Under the pieces are notes generated by a model. The model had not been told where the DNA came from and ran no database searches. It saw only the letters and a program-made list of their open reading frames with translations. A program made the translations under genes and the position numbers. This document shows positions 59,281 through 64,000 of a DNA stretch of 64,000 bases, piece after piece; within the stretch, counting starts at the first letter, position 1, and every line of letters begins with the position of its first letter. Source of the DNA: Primula veris (taxonomy: Eukaryota; Streptophyta; Magnoliopsida; Ericales; Primulaceae); assembly GCA_963682055.1 (NCBI GenBank), contig OY821749.1:28217631-28281630 (forward strand). Reading direction: 5' to 3'.

Positions 59281-60042
59281 AAATTACCAATTCGAATAAT
59301 GAATAAGTGAAAAGAAAAATGTTACCTGTCACGCACCTCTGTCCCTCACTCCGACAAAATAGCATACATCCCGCGCCTTAGATACAATTGTTAATTTATT
59401 ATATTTATTCAATTATTATTGTGAATTCTTTGAAAAGTCTTAACTTTATTTGTACGAATCATATATCTGCCGCACATGCAACGTGTAACGACAATTTTAG
59501 AATTTTGTTGTATAGCCATACCCATATTGTACTCTTACGATACTCGTATGAGTACATGTGCAACATAGTGCAAGAAAAACCCTTTTTCGTTGATGGTTTT
59601 AAAATACGTTATGTAAAAGACAACATTTTGTTTTGAGGGAGATTTTGTAAAAAGGCGCCTGCCCAGCTCTGGCTTGACTGGTAATGCCTGTGTGTGAAGG
59701 GGTCTACTCGGTGTAATTAAGCTTATATATTTCGAACATAGAATTGCAAAGAAACCTTTTTTTTGCATAATCTAAAAGAGACAATTTCACTTGGTTAGAT
59801 CACGGGAATTTTTTGAATTAGTTGCTTTCACTTTAAATGGTACTTAAGTGTCATCGTGCTTCTATTTTGTATATACTTCTTTCAGTAAGTTGACATAGGA
59901 TCGCAAAAAAGCAATTATGTACAGGATTTATAAAAGGTCAAGTTCATTCTAGCGAAATGATGAAACAAAAAACTAAATTTCAAATTTTTTCACTCTCCCT
60001 TTACGTGGTGCATTTATCATTTTTTTCTTTATATGATGTTAG

Positions 60043-62765
60043 ATGGATACTTTCCTCTTCACCTCAGAGTCAGTGAACGAAGGTCACCCGGACAAGCTCT
60101 GTGACCAAGTCTCTGACGCCATCCTCGACGCTTGCCTAAAACAAGATCCCGAGAGCAAGGTTGCGTGTGAAACATGCACGAAGACCAACATGGTCATGGT
60201 TTTCGGTGAAATTACCACTCAAGCCAAAGTCGACTATGAACAGATTGTTCGAGATACATGTAGAGGCATTGGATTCACATCTGCTGATGTTGGTCTAGAC
60301 GCGGACCATTGCAAGGTACTTAAATATCATAAAGAAACTAACTGTACATTAACTATTAAATTATTTGTGATCCCTTTACATGGTATTTAAAAGCTTATTT
60401 TGTTGGCAGCTCTTCAGCAAATAAGTTGGATGTTTTGATTTTGAGAGAAAAAAGTTGGGTTCATCCATCTTAAAGCTTCTATAGCCATTTCAGGCGAAAA
60501 TAAACAGAAAGAGTGCAGCTTTTAAGATGATTTATCAATCTGCTTGTCACCTTATAAGCAAAACAAAATTTAATATTCAACTTAAAAGATGCAGTCAAAA
60601 AAGTTGAGTGCCTGTATTGTTGCAGGTTTAAAAAAGTGGCTTGAGTTTTAGAGAAAATAAACAAACTAGGTTAATCATGTTCAAGTTTTTAGCTTTTCAG
60701 GCAATAGGACCTGAGCTTAAAATTTGCTACCCATCAAAGATCTGGTATCTTCATCATTCTGATTTGTATATTTTTTTTGCAAGGTCCTCGTTAATATCGA
60801 GCAACAGAGTCCTGATATTGCTCAAGGGGTTCACGGTCATTTAACCAAAAGGCCAGAGGAAATCGGAGCTGGTGACCAAGGACACATGTTTGGCTATGCT
60901 ACAGATGAGACACCCGAGCTTATGCCTCTTACCCATGTCCTTGCTACTAAGCTCGGTGCTAAGCTGACCGAGGTGAGAAAGAACAAGACCTGTGCTTGGC
61001 TGAGGCCCGATGGGAAAACCCAGGTAATGTAGAATCAGAAAAAGTGTTTTTGTAGAGAGAATAGAAATAGAGGGAGAATAATTCCAGAATTTGTTATATT
61101 TTCATTCAATAACGAAACGAGTTATACAATGATACACATGCGTATATATGTGGGTCACAATTACACCACATCATTTCAAGGGTTGCATCTCTTTGGACCT
61201 TGAAATTTACATCGTAAAGATTACATCTTTTTCTGTAATTAGCTTTTAATTCCAACAGCCACGTCTATTAATATAAAACGAATATATGAATAATAGTTAT
61301 TTTAAAAGGAAGTATAAAGGTCTTGTCTGGTTGCAGCTTTTATAAAAATAAGCTGGATGTTTTGAGGTTAAAGAAAAAGCTGGGTCATCTGGCTTTTAGT
61401 TTCTAGTTTTTATGCTTAGACCAGTGAAGCTTAGCTTAGCTTTTAAGCTAGTCAGTCAAATGCAGTCTAGTTTTAAAGAAAATAAAAGGTGCTGCAACCA
61501 GACAAGGCTGTAATAAACAATCATTCATTTTTTTCCACAAAATTAATATTAATTATATTTTTTCTGCATCACCAGGTCACAGTTGAGTACAAAAATGAAG
61601 GGGGTGCTATGGTCCCTATCAGGGTTCACACTGTTCTCATCTCCACCCAACACGACGAGGGTGTGACAAATGAGCAAATCGCAAAGGACCTGAAAGAACA
61701 CGTTATCAAACCCGTAATCCCATCTCAGTATCTTGACGACAAAACCATTTTCCACCTTAACCCGTCAGGCCGATTCGTCATCGGTGGGCCCCATGGAGAC
61801 GCAGGCCTCACGGGCCGTAAGATTATTATAGATACGTATGGTGGCTGGGGTGCTCATGGTGAGTGTTTCTCTTCCAAGTTCTTTTGCAATAGAACAAATA
61901 CAAAAGAAAAAAATGGTGGAGAATAAAAGGCAAGAAAGAAAATTAACCAGTGACAAGTACTTCATTTATTAGTCATATGCCTCGTGTGCTTGTTTGGTAA
62001 GACCTCCATGAGTACATTTGGTAAATATTGTACTTTAAAAGCTAAACGAAAAATTAACATTCGATAAAATGTAGACTTATTTATACCTTTGAGGGAAAAA
62101 AGTTACATAAAAGTGTCTTTATCCTTCTTCTTTTTCCCCAATATATCATCAACTTTCTCTATTTCTATTACAAGGAGTGTAGTGTTTATTTTTCTACCAA
62201 GCACTTACAAAAGTACCTAAAAGAATACCTTTTGACCTCCAGGAAAACTATGCTTTTTTAGTTATAAGATGTAATCCCTATATAGACTAATTTTGTCACA
62301 TATAATCAATTAAGATCCCATTTTTTCTAAAATCACTGACATTGACTTTTTGTTTCACTAAATTTTATCGTTTTCAAATTCGGTATAGGTGGTGGTGCTT
62401 TCTCTGGAAAAGACCCGACCAAGGTGGACCGTAGTGGCGCCTACATAGTGAGACAAGCGGCTAAGAGTGTGGTGGCTTCTGGGCTTGCTCGTCGTTGTAT
62501 TGTCCAAGTGTCGTATGCTATTGGTGTGCCTGAGCCGCTATCAGTGTTCGTCGATACGTATAAGACTGGGAAAATACCCGACAAGGATATTCTGATTTTG
62601 ATTAAGGAGAATTTCGATTTTAGGCCTGGTATGATTGCGATCAATCTTGATTTGACAAGGGGGGGAAATTTCAGGTACCAGAAAACTGCTGCTTATGGGC
62701 ATTTTGGCCGTGACGATGCTGATTTTACTTGGGAGACTGTGAAGAATCTCAAGCCTAAAGCTTGA
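60043..62765 (+). CDS. SAMS: S-adenosylmethionine synthetase, four coding exons
   Basis: Exons: 60043-60315, 60784-61023, 61576-61858, 62389-62765, all GT-AG with consistent phases, giving 390 residues, the usual plant length. The cytosolic enzyme makes S-adenosylmethionine from methionine and ATP and feeds methylation, ethylene and polyamine synthesis. Motifs: [16 protein letters not shown] (8-23), signature [15 protein letters not shown] (119-133), [14 protein letters not shown] in exon 3, and [16 protein letters not shown] (about 266-281), the second signature that binds phosphate and K+. The end [13 protein letters not shown] is complete. All catalytic motifs are intact. TTAG directly before ATG 60043 looks like the acceptor of a 5'UTR intron. 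As far as I know, typical plant family members have no intron in the coding region, so three coding introns are unusual. Confidence 0.96.
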
Positions 62766-62791
62766 GTTTTTTTATAGTTATGGTGACAAAG

Positions 62792-62797
62792 AATAAA
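62792..62797 (+). terminator. Poly(A) signal AATAAA of SAM synthetase
   Basis: A canonical AATAAA lies 27 bases after the stop codon. Confidence 0.5.
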
Positions 62798-63617
62798 GAA
62801 GCTCTACTTTACTAATGTTCATATCATAGTGAACATCACATTTTCAGGGCTTCAATGTTGTGCCAGAAGAGGTTTCCTTGACAATTAATTTTTAAAATTT
62901 AGAAACGTGTTTGATTTCCATTGATTTTCCGATTTTTGAGAGCATTCTGACAATTGTTGATTTATTTTTCTTTATTCATTAATGATTTTTTTGTTGACAA
63001 GGATGTGAACTACTTGATTCTATTGATTATCTGAATGAATTATAATGTCAAATACTATCCTGCTTTCAATGTTGTGGCAGCAGAATATTTAAGTTCTATT
63101 TTGGTTGATTCTATTTATAAATTCCGTTACTTTGTTGGTCGATATCATAATTCCAAATTCCAAATATTTCGAAATTTCTTGATGGCGGATTGCCTGAAGA
63201 TAATGTTAAAGTTTACTTCGTTTTATTTTCATTGGTTATGAGGTGAATTACCTTCTACATTGCTATGCCAACCATGACTCTTTTGATTCTAGAGTCATGA
63301 GAAGATATCGTCATACTAAAATTGATATTATCAAATGGAAATTAGAGAACAGAACTATCAGATAGTACTATTTATACATTATATATAACATAAATGTACA
63401 CCGTGAGAAGGTAGCTAAAGCGTTTTTCATGAGTTTAATTCAAGCATGACAATTGAGGCGTAAACCGTGAGTTTTGCATAGAATTAGATTTATATCTAAC
63501 AAAATAATATGATAGGATGAAGATGACATTATAAAAGATGTTGGCATAAATTTCAGACAGAATCTTTACCCAAAATTTGGTACAAACAATACATATCCCC
63601 CAAGTACAACTACAATT
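62798..63617. other. Intergenic DNA between convergent genes
   Basis: AT-rich sequence between the convergent SAM synthetase and thioredoxin-like genes. No gene or clear repeat seen. Confidence 0.5.
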
Positions 63618-63641
63618 TTTTATTTTTTTTTAAAAATGTCT

Positions 63642-63861
63642 TCAAGAGTGCAACCAGAGACGGTCACGTAGCCGTTCCTCTCCAGTGCCAAACATCTCAT
63701 CAACTCTTTCACCATCTCTATAGAAATGAAATGTAGGTGTGTAACGAATATGCTGAGTTGTTTCAGGGCATTCATCGATATCTGCATATATGAACTTCAG
63801 CTTTGGGAACTTCTCGCTTAACTGGTGAAACGTTGGGAGGATTTGGCCGCACACTCGACAC
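63642..63861 (-). CDS. Thioredoxin-like 3 protein, last exon only (gene continues past the window)
   Basis: The minus-strand exon 63861-63642 starts after a CAG acceptor and ends in TGA. Its first base completes a split codon, presumably Trp, giving the active-site motif W-C-R-V-C, then GQILPTFHQLSEKFPKLKF, DECPETTQHIRYTPTFHFYR with the cis-Pro typical of the thioredoxin fold, and the C-terminus ERLRDRLWLHS. This matches the plant thioredoxin-like 3 group, whose members carry the atypical WCRVC centre. The N-terminal half lies beyond base 64000. Redox function is inferred from the fold. Confidence 0.88.
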
Positions 63862-64000
63862 CTGAATGTAACATAAATCTTTCACTTCAAAAAAATATTT
63901 ATTTTGCAGAAGAAGATAAATTGACTATTTCAATCACCCAACTAAAGTTATTTTAGTTACTAAACCAACAACTAGTGGTTCATAACAATAAACATCTCAA
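63862..64000 (-). other. Intron of the thioredoxin-like gene
   Basis: AT-rich, non-coding sequence upstream of the acceptor site. The preceding exon is not in the window. Confidence 0.7.

Noticed and set aside
1..64000. CRISPR arrays, bacterial operons, tRNA and rRNA genes
   Set aside because: No such structures were seen. The tandem repeats lack unique spacers, and the only tRNA-like signal is the A/B-box pair inside the MITE at 19.2 kb, which does not fold as a full tRNA by eye.

Overview
This window is nuclear DNA of a flowering plant, almost certainly a eudicot. The host genes carry many short AT-rich introns with GT-AG borders, the intergenic DNA is AT-rich, and the protein families are plant ones: a PL1 pectate lyase, a group III XTH, a plant-type SAM synthetase and a TRX-like 3 protein. 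No organelle, bacterial or CRISPR signature is visible. Exon borders below were worked out by hand from reading-frame continuity and splice sites, so single-base errors are possible.

Layout: 2.3-8.6 kb (+) a six-exon pectate lyase. 9.6-11.1 kb (+) a broken F-box gene. 12.6-15.6 kb (-) a four-exon gene for a 124-residue protein that I do not recognise. 18.7-27.2 kb (+) a 13-exon RING/WD40 ubiquitin ligase of the RFWD3 type, with a hAT-like MITE in intron 1. 30.4-33.1 kb (-) a four-exon XTH. 34.8-45.7 kb a complete, very young Ty3/Gypsy retrotransposon of the Tat type. 50.4-55.4 kb a decayed autonomous Helitron. 56.6-58.2 kb a foldback element and a 335-bp tandem repeat. 58.6-62.8 kb (+) an S-adenosylmethionine synthetase with coding introns and a probable 5'UTR intron. 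From 63.6 kb (-) the last exon of a thioredoxin-like 3 gene that runs off the window.

The most striking object is the 10.9-kb retrotransposon. Its LTRs differ by one substitution and one G-tract length change, it has a perfect 5-bp target duplication, and its roughly 1,856-residue gag-pol frame is uninterrupted. On the opposite strand, between pol and the 3' LTR, lies a three-exon, 814-codon antisense gene with its own TATA box. That box is a 12-mer identical to one in the LTR. The two genes converge on a 76-78-bp tandem repeat array. Antisense ORFs and 3' tandem arrays are known in Tat/Ogre/Retand/Grande-type elements. The spliced structure, shared promoter motif and intact state make this copy worth following up.

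The host genes are unrelated housekeeping and cell-wall genes and do not form an operon or pathway cluster. Two of them (pectate lyase, XTH) act on the plant cell wall, but they are far apart and separated by other genes, so I infer no functional linkage.
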